64,000 bases of DNA from Streptomyces roseus (GTDB taxonomy: Bacteria; Actinomycetota; Actinomycetes; Streptomycetales; Streptomycetaceae): assembly GCF_001044425.1 (NCBI RefSeq), contig NZ_LFML01000006.1:39650-103649 (forward strand), read 5' to 3'. Below the pieces are notes generated by a model. The model was not told the origin of the DNA. It saw nothing but the letters and a program-made list of their open reading frames with translations, and ran no database searches. Shown here one piece after another: positions 8,366 through 17,700 of this stretch. Numbering within the stretch: position 1 is the stretch's first letter; the number at the start of each line of letters is the position of its first letter. The position numbers and the translations under genes were made by a program.

Positions 8366-10117
8366 TCAGGGGATGCGGGTCAGGTCGCCTTCGGGGTTTC
8401 CGGCCGGGCCGTCGCCCGACTTGTAGTGGAGCGTCCCGTTGGCGTTCAGGGTGAAGCGCTCGTCGGCGGAGCCGTTGGAGCAGATGCCGGGCGCGGGGTT
8501 GGTGCCGCCCGCGGTGTCCAGGACGAGTGAGCGGTCGGTGGCGGAGACCAGTTTCCAGTCGCCGCTGCAGTCGGTGCCGAAGAGCGGCAGGACCGACTTG
8601 TCCCGCCCGACGATCTCGCCGACCTTTCCGCCCTTGATCGTGATCTGGAACTCGCTGGGGACCCCCGCGCGGGCGGTGGTGACCGTGCCCTTCCAGGTGC
8701 CGGTGAGCTGCTTGGGGACGTCGCCCCGGGTGCCGGCCGGCGCACCCGTCGAGGGCTTGGCCGTCGAGGGGGTGGCGGAGGGGGTCGCCGAAGGGGGCGT
8801 GGCGGCGGTGTCGCCGGACGCGTGCCCGTCGGCGTCGCCCCCGGTCCCGGGGAGCAGTCCCAGCCCGTACAGGCCGCCGCCGGACAGCGCGACCAGGGCC
8901 GCGGCCGACACGAGGACCAGCGAGCAGCTGAAGCGCCGTCCGGCCGCGTTGAGGGTGACCTGGCGCGCCTGGCCGGGGGCGGTCCGAGGCTGCGGCACCC
9001 GGCCCCCGCCCCCGCCGGTCTCGGTGGGGCTGTGCGCCGCGTCGGGGGGCGGCGGCCCGTAGGGGCCGTACGAGGGGGCGGGGCCGCCGGAGCCGGCGGC
9101 GCTCCCGTACGAGGGGTCCGGCGCTCCGAAACCGGCCGCGGGGCCCCCGTACGAGGCGGCCGTGAACGGCACCGGCCCGGACGCGGGTTCGCGGCCCGGG
9201 GCCGCGGCGCCCTCCGGGGGCCCCGTCGGCGCGGCCTCCAGGTCCAGCAGGGCCATGGCGGCGCGGCTGGCGTCCTCCAGCAGCGGCGCGGGAAGCCAGC
9301 CGGGGGCGCGCAGGGCGCCGGAGAGCGCCTGCGCGATCGCCGCCGGGGCGGGCCGGTCGGCGGGGGCCTTGGCCAGGCAGCCCGCGATCAGCTCGCGCAG
9401 CTCGCCGGCCGGGACGTCGTCGAGGTCCGGCGGTTCGTGGACCACCTTGTAGAGGAGCGTCGCCGCGTTGTCCCCGGTGAACGGCGGCCGGCCGGTGGCC
9501 GCGAACGCGAGCACGGCGCCGAGCGAGAACACGTCGGCCGCCCCGGTGAGCCCCTTGCCGAGGATCTGCTCGGGGGACATGTAGCCGGGGGAGCCGATGG
9601 AGACGCCGGTGGAGGTCAGCGATGCCGTGCCTTCCGTGGCGCGGGCGATGCCGAAGTCGATGAGCCGGGGGCCGTCGAGGGTCAGCATCACGTTCGAGGG
9701 CTTCACGTCCCGGTGGACCAGTCCCAGACCGTGCACGGCCACCAGGGCGCGCGCCAGGCCTTCGCCGACGGCCCGTACGGAGCCCTCCGGAAGGGGCCCG
9801 TGCGCGGCCAGGGCGCCGCCGAGCGAGGGGCCCGCCACGTACCCGGTGGCCACCCACGGCACGGCCGCTTCCGGGTCGGCGTCCAGGACGGGCGCGGTCC
9901 ACTCCCCGCCGACGCGGCGCGCGGCCTCCACCTCGCGGCGGAAGCGGGCGCGGAACTCCTCGTCGGAGGCGAAGTGCGGGTGCACGATCTTGACGGCGAC
10001 GGTCCGGCCTCCGGCGCTGCGGCCGAGGTAGACCCGGCCCATGCCGCCCGAGCCGAGCCGGCCGAGCAGCCGGTACGCGCCGATGGTCCGCGGTTCGCCG
10101 GCTTCGAGCGGCTGCAT
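8366..10117 (-). CDS. receptor Ser/Thr protein kinase with extracellular domain
   Basis: This 583-residue protein has a Hanks-type kinase domain (residues 15-270): glycine loop GSGGMGRV (22-29), Lys43, catalytic HRDVKPSN with Asp137, and DFG at 154-156. A long Pro/Gly/Ala linker follows, then one transmembrane segment (SLVLVSAAALVALSGGGLYG) and a Thr/Pro/Ser stalk. The outer C-terminal domain of about 110 residues (GTWKG... to LTRIP) has two Cys and looks like a small beta-barrel binding domain. It lacks PASTA repeats. The start is fixed by GGAGGGGGG before the ATG. It lies between mqnA and mqnC on the same strand; its ligand and targets are unknown. Confidence 0.93.
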   Translation of the reverse strand: MQPLEAGEPRTIGAYRLLGRLGSGGMGRVYLGRSAGGRTVAVKIVHPHFASDEEFRARFRREVEAARRVGGEWTAPVLDADPEAAVPWVATGYVAGPSLGGALAAHGPLPEGSVRAVGEGLARALVAVHGLGLVHRDVKPSNVMLTLDGPRLIDFGIARATEGTASLTSTGVSIGSPGYMSPEQILGKGLTGAADVFSLGAVLAFAATGRPPFTGDNAATLLYKVVHEPPDLDDVPAGELRELIAGCLAKAPADRPAPAAIAQALSGALRAPGWLPAPLLEDASRAAMALLDLEAAPTGPPEGAAAPGREPASGPVPFTAASYGGPAAGFGAPDPSYGSAAGSGGPAPSYGPYGPPPPDAAHSPTETGGGGGRVPQPRTAPGQARQVTLNAAGRRFSCSLVLVSAAALVALSGGGLYGLGLLPGTGGDADGHASGDTAATPPSATPSATPSTAKPSTGAPAGTRGDVPKQLTGTWKGTVTTARAGVPSEFQITIKGGKVGEIVGRDKSVLPLFGTDCSGDWKLVSATDRSLVLDTAGGTNPAPGICSNGSADERFTLNANGTLHYKSGDGPAGNPEGDLTRIP

Positions 10118-10363
10118 CGCGTCCCCCCTCCCCCGTCGGTGCCTGAGCGCTGAGTACCGGGCACTGAGCGCCGGCGGCCGGTCGCGGACCGGCCAAGAGC
10201 ACCTTAGGGGTGGGCGGCCCGCCGCGGCGCGGTATTCCCCCTCGTGGACGGGAAAGCGAAAAGAGGGGGAATTCCCGGGAAACGGCATTTCCGCCGAACC
10301 GGCACGGGAACGGGAACAGGAACCGGAAGGGGAGCCGGAACCGGCGGCCCCGATCGGAAATGA

Positions 10364-11236
<873 letters not shown>

Positions 11237-11371
11237 CTAGCCCCCGGGTCCGCGTCAGCCTTCAGGCGGCCCTCAAACGTCCGGGTGACGTGATCTTTCC
11301 CTCTGGTCTCCGCCACGGGGTGCGTGCTAGGCTCGTCGCAAGTTGCAGTTTGGTTTCCCTTGCAGTACGAG

Positions 11372-11410
11372 GCCTGCGGAGAATGTGACCCGCAGGCTTT
11401 TGTAGTTTTC
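11372..11410 (+). promoter_or_regulatory. terminator-like hairpin in the cold-shock gene leader
   Basis: In the 5' leader, GCCTGCGG (11372-11379) and CCGCAGGC (11390-11397) pair perfectly around a 10-nt loop and are followed at once by TTTTTGTAGTTTT. This looks like an intrinsic terminator about 55 bases before the Shine-Dalgarno. It could act as an attenuator or as a cold-sensitive RNA switch; which one is not known. Confidence 0.5.
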
Positions 11411-11464
11411 AGACTTCTTAGCAGGTTCTGGAGCAGGGCGACCCTTTGGCCCATAGGAGGGCTC

Positions 11465-11668
11465 ATGGCTACCGGAACCGTGAAGTGGTTCAACGCTGAA
11501 AAGGGCTTCGGCTTCATCGCCCAGGACGGCGGCGGCCCGGATGTCTTCGTCCACTACTCCGCGATCAACGCCTCTGGCTTCCGCTCCCTCGAGGAGAACC
11601 AGATGGTGAACTTCGACGTCACGCAGGGTCCGAAGGGCCCGCAGGCGGAGAACGTCACCCCGGCCTAA
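11465..11668 (+). CDS. cold-shock domain protein (CspA family)
   Basis: This 67-residue protein is a single cold-shock OB fold that binds single-stranded RNA and DNA. The RNP1 motif is KGFGFI and RNP2 is VFVHY, in the standard spacing after [16 protein letters not shown] lies 4 nt before the ATG (ATAGGAGGGCTC), a strong ribosome site. The leader is long for this genome, roughly 120 bases or more, and holds a terminator-like hairpin; long structured leaders are typical for cspA-type genes. A stem-loop terminator follows the stop codon. Several paralogues are usual in streptomycetes, so a gene number is not given. Confidence 0.95.
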   Translation: MATGTVKWFNAEKGFGFIAQDGGGPDVFVHYSAINASGFRSLEENQMVNFDVTQGPKGPQAENVTPA

Positions 11669-11711
11669 TCGCCTGGGCCAACTCTCATCGCGGTTGGAAA
11701 AGCAGTACCCA

Positions 11712-11753
11712 AGGAGCCCTGCTCCTCCGTGCGAGCGGAGGGGCGGGGCTCCT
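11712..11753 (+). terminator. terminator of the cold-shock gene
   Basis: An interrupted hairpin pairs AGGAGCCC with GGGCTCCT and, inside it, CCTCCG with CGGAGG, ending in a pyrimidine-rich GCCTTTCCCC tail 43 bases after the stop. Confidence 0.6.
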
Positions 11754-11790
11754 GCCTTTCCCCTCCCGGGTGGGGTGCGGGGAACGCGAA

Positions 11791-11828
11791 CCGCCCCCGG
11801 TCGCCGTCGGGACGGCGACCGGGGGCGG
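11791..11828 (-). terminator. terminator of the transglycosylase gene
   Basis: A perfect 18-bp stem (11791-11808 with 11811-11828) lies 28 bases after the stop of the minus-strand transglycosylase gene. The formal loop is only 2 nt, so the top pairs will open. It may work in both directions. Confidence 0.65.
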
Positions 11829-11855
11829 TCTGGGGGCGGGTGCGGACCCGAGGGC

Positions 11856-13565
11856 CTACCGAGCCCGCGTGGTGGCCGGGGCCGGCGTCGTGGCCGGTGC
11901 CGGGGTCGGCGTCGTGGCCGCCGTGATCTTCAGGTCCAGGACCAGGACCACGTTGTCCTTCGTGACCAGGCGCAGGTGGTACGTGCCCGGGGCCACGTCC
12001 GTGGTGTAGAGCTGCGGCAGCGCGATCTTGCCGTCGGCGCCGGCCGGGGCCAGGAGCAGGCTCGTGACCTTGTTGCCGTCCTTGTCCTTGAACCAGGGGC
12101 CCTTGGACTTCGCCGGGTCCACGGGGACCCACGGGCCGTCCTTCTCGTTCTGCTCGACGAGTCCGGCGGTGACCTGCGTGCCCTCCGCGGCCTTGCCCTG
12201 GGCCGTGGCCGTGACCTCCAGGCCCGCCAGGACCTTGCCCGCCTCGACCTCCAGGGGCTTGTCCGCGCCTGCGTCGGTACGGGCCAGCTTGTCCGCGACC
12301 GGGGCCGGCTTCGCCGTGACGGTGCCGGTGAAGTTCACCGTCAACTGCGCCGCGGTGTTGTACGCGGCCACCCGCAGGGTGAAACCGCCCGCCTTGGCAC
12401 CGGCCTTCAGGCCGGGCAGGGCCGCGACGCCCTCGGAGTCGGTGTCGACCACGAGGAACGTCTTGCCCTCGGCGCCGATGGTGGAGCCCGTGGTGTCGTC
12501 CTTGAGCTCGAAGAGGATGGGCTTCGCGGCGGCCGGCTTGCCGTCGCTGAGCACCGCCTTGATCCGCGGGACCGCCGTGAACGCCGAACCGGCCTCAGCC
12601 GTGAGCTCCGCGCTGCCGAGCAGCTCCAGCTTGGCCAGGGTCGGCGCCGGCGTCGGCTTCGGCTCCTCCGGCTTCGGCGTGGGCTTCGGCGTGGGAGTCG
12701 GGGTCGGGGTGGGAGTCGGGGTGGGCTTCGGCTTCGGGGTGGGAGTCGGCGTGGGCAGCGTCCTCGTGGGCGGCGGCGTGTAGTCGCCGGCCGGCGGGTT
12801 CACCACGCCGGTGGCGCCGTTCTGGTACTGGTGCATGTACCCGAGCACCGTGTTCACGTACTCGCGGGAGTTGTTGTAGCTGAGGATCGCCCGGTCGAGC
12901 TGCGCCTGGTCCGAGAGGTCACGGTCGCCCGCGCACAGGTAGAGGCCCGCGCCCAGCGCCGCGTCGTAGATGTTGTTCGGATCGCGCTTGGAGTCGCCGT
13001 TGCCGTCGGCGCCCCACTTCGCCCAGGTGGAGGGGATGAACTGGAGCGGGCCGACGGCGCGGTCGTAGACGGCGTCCCCGTCGAACTCGCCCTTGTCGGT
13101 GTCCTTGATCTCGGCGAACCCGTTGCCGTCGAGGCGCGGGCCGCGGATCGGCTTCTCGGTGTAGCCGTCGTTCTTGAGTCCGTAGCCGGAGGCGTGGACG
13201 GACTCGACGCGGCCGATGCCGGCGATCAGTTGCCAGGGCAGCTTGCAGCCGGGGAGCGCGGCGGCGACGGAGAGCTCGGCCCGCTTGTACGCGTCGAGGG
13301 CGGTCGCGGGTATCCCGCTGATCCCCTCAGCGGCCCCCGCGCCCTCGGTGGGCGGTACGGCCGGATCGGCGAGCGGGTCGGGCAGATCGAGGCGGGCGTC
13401 GCCGCGGTCGGTGGCCTGGGGGCTGTCCGGAGTGGGCTCGGACTCGCCCGCGTCGGCGGTGGACGTATTGGTCACCACCGCGGCGGTCGTCAGGCTGGCC
13501 GCGAGCGCGGCCGTGCACAGGACCTTGCGCGAGGTGTTGACGAGGTGACGGTGAAGCGGCTTCAC
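11856..13565 (-). CDS. secreted lytic murein transglycosylase with Pro-Thr linker and C-terminal sandwich domains
   Basis: This is a 569-residue secreted wall enzyme. The signal peptide is KVLCTAALAASLTTAAVV near residues 14-33. A MltB-like transglycosylase domain (about 85-265) follows, with the probable catalytic Glu in GIGRVESVHASGYG, plus GPLQFIPSTWAKWG and AILSYNNS. Next is a rigid linker of alternating Pro-Thr and Pro-Lys, then about 240 residues of two Ig-like beta domains and a short Ala/Thr/Pro tail. The GTG at 13565 follows GGGGGG by about 11 nt; a longer start is open but overlaps the palindrome. The Ig-like part may bind wall polymers (inference). Confidence 0.85.
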   Translation of the reverse strand: MKPLHRHLVNTSRKVLCTAALAASLTTAAVVTNTSTADAGESEPTPDSPQATDRGDARLDLPDPLADPAVPPTEGAGAAEGISGIPATALDAYKRAELSVAAALPGCKLPWQLIAGIGRVESVHASGYGLKNDGYTEKPIRGPRLDGNGFAEIKDTDKGEFDGDAVYDRAVGPLQFIPSTWAKWGADGNGDSKRDPNNIYDAALGAGLYLCAGDRDLSDQAQLDRAILSYNNSREYVNTVLGYMHQYQNGATGVVNPPAGDYTPPPTRTLPTPTPTPKPKPTPTPTPTPTPTPKPTPKPEEPKPTPAPTLAKLELLGSAELTAEAGSAFTAVPRIKAVLSDGKPAAAKPILFELKDDTTGSTIGAEGKTFLVVDTDSEGVAALPGLKAGAKAGGFTLRVAAYNTAAQLTVNFTGTVTAKPAPVADKLARTDAGADKPLEVEAGKVLAGLEVTATAQGKAAEGTQVTAGLVEQNEKDGPWVPVDPAKSKGPWFKDKDGNKVTSLLLAPAGADGKIALPQLYTTDVAPGTYHLRLVTKDNVVLVLDLKITAATTPTPAPATTPAPATTRAR

Positions 13566-13912
13566 AGTGCGGCGATCCCCCCAAGGCGGCCGACAAGGTA
13601 TACGACGGCGGGTCGAGCCGTGGATATCCACTGTCTATCAGGTATTCGGACGCGACTCACCGCCACCCGGGCAGATGTGACCCACCATTCGTCTCGGCTT
13701 CACCGGGTCCTCACGGCCGTCCGGACACAGGACGGTGGTCCCGGGTGGAAAGGAACCGAAGTCTAACTGTTTGAAACCCCTTGGGGCTTTGGGATGGTTT
13801 CATGGCGACCGGTACCAGGAACGGCCGGAGGCGCGCGCCCCGCGAACGACCGAGGCGGACGGGCGGTGCGCCACGGACGGATCCGGCCCCGCCGGTCCTA
13901 CGGTGGGATGCC
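13566..13912. other. divergent intergenic region with promoter elements
   Basis: This 347-bp gap separates the transglycosylase from the SRPBCC gene. It holds the minus-strand promoter and palindrome annotated separately, then about 120 bases without recognisable structure, and a weak AAACCCC/GGGGCTTT hairpin near 13776-13791. The reading frame of the SRPBCC gene is open back to 13781, but no good ribosome site supports starting there. A c-di-AMP riboswitch, common near wall-hydrolase genes in this group, was looked for and not seen. Confidence 0.5.
13598..13631 (-). promoter_or_regulatory. promoter -10 and palindrome before the transglycosylase gene
   Basis: On the minus strand TATACC (13598-13603) is a good -10 box. 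A perfect 12-bp palindrome, GTGGATATCCAC, lies at 13620-13631, just where a -35 region or repressor site would be. No matching -35 consensus is clear. Confidence 0.45.
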
Positions 13913-14389
13913 ATGACCACCATCGAGCCGGTCCGCGTCCCCGACCTGTCGGACCGTCCCCACGAGCTGACCGTCGAACGGTCGATGATCGCCACCGAGC
14001 ACACCCTGTACGCGGGATGGACCGAGGAGTTGGACCGCTGGTTCGCGGCTCCCGGCTCGGTCCTGATGCGGGCCGAGGTGAACGCGCCGTTCTTCTTCGA
14101 GACGGAGTTCGCACCGGAGCCGGAGGGCCCGAGGACCAGGCACCCGCACTACGGGCGCTTCCTGCGCTTGGTCCCGAACCGGCTGGTGGAGCTGACGTGG
14201 GTGACGGGCAGGGGCGGTACGGAGGGCGCCGAGACGGTGGTCACCGTGGAACTCCTCCCGCACCCGATCGGCACCCATGTACGGCTGAGGCACGCGGGGT
14301 TCCACGACGAGGCGGCCCGGGACCGGCACGCGGTGGCCTGGGAGCAGGTACTGATCCAGCAGGACGAGGCGCTGACCGGGGAGGAGTGA
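13913..14389 (+). CDS. SRPBCC / AHSA1-like domain protein
   Basis: This 158-residue protein has the SRPBCC (START-like) pattern: VERSMIATEHTLYAGWTEELDRWFAAPG near the N-terminus, a central beta region with HYGRFLRLVPNRLVELTWVT, and a C-terminal helix around WEQVLIQQDEAL. The fold binds hydrophobic ligands; AHSA1-type members have no fixed activity. I chose the ATG at 13913 because TACGGT and GGTGGG precede it at suitable distances, while the longer open frame encodes an Arg/Pro-rich stretch unlike the family. Monocistronic: the next gene is convergent. Confidence 0.8.
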   Translation: MTTIEPVRVPDLSDRPHELTVERSMIATEHTLYAGWTEELDRWFAAPGSVLMRAEVNAPFFFETEFAPEPEGPRTRHPHYGRFLRLVPNRLVELTWVTGRGGTEGAETVVTVELLPHPIGTHVRLRHAGFHDEAARDRHAVAWEQVLIQQDEALTGEE

Positions 14390-14633
14390 GGCCCCCGGCG
14401 CCGGGAGCGGGGACTGGGAGGACGGGCCCCGACCTGGCTCACCTGGTACGTGTTCACCGCGTTGCCCCGGGTCCGGCGGATCGAGGGCCCCACGCGTCAG
14501 CACAACCTCGCGATGCGCCGTGTTTTGCGAAGGTGCGGCGTGCGGCTGCGCGAAGGAAGCGCGCTACCGCGAGGGGTGGCGGGCGGACCCGACGAGTCGG
14601 CTGAGGGCCCGCCCACCGCCTTACGGCCACCGC

Positions 14634-16373
14634 CTAGGCGTACAGCGCGTCGATCTCCGCCGCGTAGCGCTCCGCCACCGCCTTGCGGCGCAGTTTCAGG
14701 GTCGGGGTCAGCGTGCCGGCCTCGATGGTGAACTCCTCCGGCAGGATGTGGAAGGCGCGGATGCGGGCCGGGCGGGAGACCGTGGCGTTGGCCGCCTCGA
14801 CCGCCTCCTCGACCAGGGCCCGGACCGCGGGGTGGGCGGCGGCCGCGGCCGGGTCGAAGGCCTCCAGTCCCTCCCGGCGGGCCCAGGCCCCGATCTCCTC
14901 CGCGTCCAGGGTGACGAGGGCGACCGGGTGGGGCCGGCGGTCACCGATGAGGACCGCCCGAGAGACGTACCGGGAGCGCTGGACGGCGAACTCGACCTCC
15001 GTCGGCGTGATGTTCTTCCCCGCCGAGGTGATGATCAGCTCCTTCTTGCGGCCGACGATCGACAGGTACCCGTCGGCGTCCAGTGCCCCCAGGTCCCCGG
15101 TGTGCAGCCAGCCCTGCTCGTCCAGGACCCGCTCGGTGGCGGCGGGGTTCGCGTGGTAGCCGGGGAAGACCATCGGCCCGCGGACCAGGATCTCGCCGTC
15201 CTGCGCGATGCGGACCTCGCAGCCCTCGATGGGCTGGCCGACCGTGCCGTGGCGGGTGGCTTCCGCGTGGTTCAGGCTGATCAGCCCGGCGGTCTCGGTC
15301 ATCCCGTAGCCCTCGTAGATGGTGATCCCGCAGGCCCGCAGGAAGTCCATGGTCGCCGGGGCGATCGGCGCCGCGCCGGTCACCGCCTGGTTCAGCCGGC
15401 CCCCGAAGGCGCCCCTGACCAGCGAGTACAGGTTCTTCTCGGCCTCCTCGTAGGCCGGCCGGTCGGCTTCCGGAAGCCTTCCTTCCGCCGCGAGCACCCC
15501 GAGCCGCACCGCCTCCCGGAAGCGCTCGGCGCCGCCCTCCCGCGACTCGGCCATCGACAGCATCACCGAGTGCACCTTCTCGAACAGCCTCGGTACGGAC
15601 GGCAGGTGAGTGGGCTTCGCCTCGGCGAGCTCGGAGAGCACGTCCTCGATCCGGCCGCCGAAGTAGCACAGCTCCCCGCCGGCCAGCAGGGTCGTGAACT
15701 GGATCAGCTGGGCCAGCACGTGCGCCAGCGGCAGGTACAGGTACGTGGAATCGCCCGGTCCGCCGTGGATCAGCGGGCGCGTCGCGTCCTGGACGGCGCC
15801 GATGTTGCCGTGCGTGAGGCGGCACCCCTTCGGCAGGCCCGTCGTCCCCGAGGTGTAGATGATCGACGCGTCCGACTCCGGGGTCACCCGCCGTGCCCGC
15901 TCCCGGAGTTCCGCCTCCGGGGCCGCTTCCATCTCGGCCAGCGCGTCCATCCGTACGACCGCCCGCAGGGCCGGCAGTTTCGCCCGCAGCGCCTCCACCC
16001 GGTCCGCCTGCGCCGCGTCGTCGCAGACGACGGCCACCGCCTCCGCGTCCGAGAGGACCCAGGCCAGCTCCTCCTCCCCCGCCGTCGGGTAGACCGGTAC
16101 CAGGACGGCGCCCGCCGCCATGATCCCGAAGTGGGTGTACGTCCACGCCGGGCGGGTCTCGGCCAGGACCGCCACCCGCTCTCCGGGCCCGACCCCCAGC
16201 CCGATCAGCGCCCGCCCGGTGCGCCGTACGCGCTCGTGGAGTGCGGAGTACGTGACGGTGGCCCAGCCCCCGTCCCCGTCCGGGTCCCGGTGGCGCAGGG
16301 CGGTCTCGCCGCCGTACCGCTCCCCCGTCCACTCCGTGAACACCGCCAGCGTCTCCGGTCGCACAGCGTCCAT
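14634..16373 (-). CDS. long-chain fatty-acid-CoA ligase (FadD15-like)
   Basis: This 579-residue adenylate-forming enzyme activates fatty acids to acyl-CoA through an acyl-AMP intermediate. The P-loop is IIYTSGTTGLPKGCRLTH, the motif GYGMTETAGLISLN follows, then GWLHTGDLGALDADGYLSIVGRKKE and a C-terminal LTPTLKLRRK, whose Lys is the usual adenylation residue. It has the long-chain ligase layout, without a signal peptide. GGGAGG lies about 9 nt before the ATG. It is divergent from the AraC-type regulator (146 bp between starts), which is its likely regulator. A second ligase of the same type occurs at 20-22 kb. Confidence 0.9.
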   Translation of the reverse strand: MDAVRPETLAVFTEWTGERYGGETALRHRDPDGDGGWATVTYSALHERVRRTGRALIGLGVGPGERVAVLAETRPAWTYTHFGIMAAGAVLVPVYPTAGEEELAWVLSDAEAVAVVCDDAAQADRVEALRAKLPALRAVVRMDALAEMEAAPEAELRERARRVTPESDASIIYTSGTTGLPKGCRLTHGNIGAVQDATRPLIHGGPGDSTYLYLPLAHVLAQLIQFTTLLAGGELCYFGGRIEDVLSELAEAKPTHLPSVPRLFEKVHSVMLSMAESREGGAERFREAVRLGVLAAEGRLPEADRPAYEEAEKNLYSLVRGAFGGRLNQAVTGAAPIAPATMDFLRACGITIYEGYGMTETAGLISLNHAEATRHGTVGQPIEGCEVRIAQDGEILVRGPMVFPGYHANPAATERVLDEQGWLHTGDLGALDADGYLSIVGRKKELIITSAGKNITPTEVEFAVQRSRYVSRAVLIGDRRPHPVALVTLDAEEIGAWARREGLEAFDPAAAAAHPAVRALVEEAVEAANATVSRPARIRAFHILPEEFTIEAGTLTPTLKLRRKAVAERYAAEIDALYA

Positions 16374-16519
16374 CGCGTTCGCCTCCCTGGGGTCCGTACG
16401 GCGTACGGCGCACGGCGCGCGTACGTCCGACCGACGCTAGGCAGCCAAAGCCCCCGTACGGCATGACCGGAAGCGTCACGACCCCTGACCCGAGCGCTCA
16501 TCCGGGCTACCGTCGTGCC

Positions 16520-17530
16520 ATGGGGAGGCGGACGATCACCGTGCACCACGTGCGTGCCGTGCTCGCGGGGGCGGCGCGCGGCGGCATCGACACCGTGCCG
16601 CTGCTCCAAGAGGCGCAGATCCCGCCGCTGCTGCTCGGCGACGACCGGGCACGGATCACGCCGGCCCAGTTCGCCCGGCTGTTCCGGGCGCTGTACCGGA
16701 CCACGCAGGACGAGTTCCTCGGCCTGTCGGCGGTGCCGAGCCGCCCGGGCACGTTCGCGATGATGTGTCACGCCTCGCTGGGCTGCCGGGATCTCGGCTC
16801 GGCGGTGGAGCGTGCCGCGACCTTCTACGGTCTCTTCCCCGGCGGCCCGGAGCTGCTGCTGGAAGTGGTGGGCGCCGAGGCTCGTTTCACGGTGCGCAAC
16901 GATTTCGCGCGGGACGAGGAGCGGTTCCTGACCGAGTGCGTGCTCGCGATCTGGCACCGGCTGAGCAGCTGGCTGATCGGGCGGCGGATCCCGCTGGCGT
17001 ACGCGGCGTTCGCCTATCCACCGCCGCCGCACGAGGCGGAGTACGAGGTCCTGTTCGACTGCCCGGTCCGCTTCGGGGCCGACCGGACGGGGGCCGCTTT
17101 CGACGCGCACTGGCTGACCGCACCGCTCGTACGGGACGAGGCGGCCATGGACGCGATGCTGCGGCGGGCCCCCTTCGACCTGCTGTCGCGGCCGGAGTAC
17201 GGGACGACGGTCGCGGAGCAGGTCCGCCGGGCCCTGGCGGGGCAGTTGCGGACCTCCCCGCGACTGCCGGCGCTGGGCGAGGTGGCGGCGCGGCTGGCGG
17301 TGTCGCCGGCGACGCTGCGGCGGCGGCTGCGGCAGGAGGGCACCTCGTTCCAGCAGCTGAAGGACCACGTCCGGCGGGACGCGGCGATCGCGGGGCTGGC
17401 GGAGGGCACCGAGCCGATAGCGGAGCTGGCGGCCCGCCTCGGCTTCTCGGAGGACACGGCCTTCCACCGCGCGTTCCGCCGCTGGACGGGCACGACCCCG
17501 GGCGCGTACCGCATCGCGTCGGGCGGCTGA
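16520..17530 (+). CDS. AraC family regulator with arabinose-binding-type N-terminal domain
   Basis: This 336-residue regulator has an N-terminal ligand region of the type seen in OruR/ArgR-like AraC proteins (about residues 5-195), with RPGTFAMMCHASLGCRDLGSAVERA. The C-terminal double helix-turn-helix (about 235-330) shows LGEVAARLAVSPATLRRRLRQEG and AELAARLGFSEDTAFHRAFRRWTGTTPG. The ATG at 16520 follows a TACCGT -10 box by 6 nt, so the mRNA is probably leaderless; an in-frame ATG 19 codons upstream is less likely. It is divergent from the acyl-CoA ligase gene, which suggests a fatty-acid-like effector (inference). Confidence 0.88.
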   Translation: MGRRTITVHHVRAVLAGAARGGIDTVPLLQEAQIPPLLLGDDRARITPAQFARLFRALYRTTQDEFLGLSAVPSRPGTFAMMCHASLGCRDLGSAVERAATFYGLFPGGPELLLEVVGAEARFTVRNDFARDEERFLTECVLAIWHRLSSWLIGRRIPLAYAAFAYPPPPHEAEYEVLFDCPVRFGADRTGAAFDAHWLTAPLVRDEAAMDAMLRRAPFDLLSRPEYGTTVAEQVRRALAGQLRTSPRLPALGEVAARLAVSPATLRRRLRQEGTSFQQLKDHVRRDAAIAGLAEGTEPIAELAARLGFSEDTAFHRAFRRWTGTTPGAYRIASGG

Positions 17531-17630
17531 GCCGGGCGCGTCCCACGCACGTACGGGTGGCAGGGGCCGGGCCGTGAGGGCGGGGTGTGAAGGCGGGTCA
17601 GGAAAGGTGAGCTGCGCGGTCAGCGACGTT

Positions 17631-17642
17631 CCGACCGGTCGG
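17631..17642. promoter_or_regulatory. perfect 12-bp palindrome before the lipase gene
   Basis: CCGACCGGTCGG reads the same on both strands and lies 59 bases before the lipase start. Its size and symmetry resemble TetR-family operators, but no TetR gene lies nearby. Confidence 0.4.
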
Positions 17643-17700
17643 TCACTACGTTCTCCTCACCCATCCCCCGCACGAAAACGATTCGTTGGGAGAGCCGCCC

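Noticed and set aside
13774..13792. AACCCCTTGGGGC resembles the start of the phage T7 terminator.
   Set aside because: Only the first short hairpin matches; the main T7 stem and T run are missing, and no vector sequence is nearby.
13632..13912. Possible c-di-AMP (ydaO-type) riboswitch near the wall hydrolase.
   Set aside because: The conserved core blocks could not be found on either strand.
14520..14640. Cys-containing ORF start (Met-Phe-Cys-Glu ... Cys-Gly-Cys) before the acyl-CoA ligase end.
   Set aside because: It has no ribosome site and runs on as the antisense frame of the ligase; codon use is not convincing.
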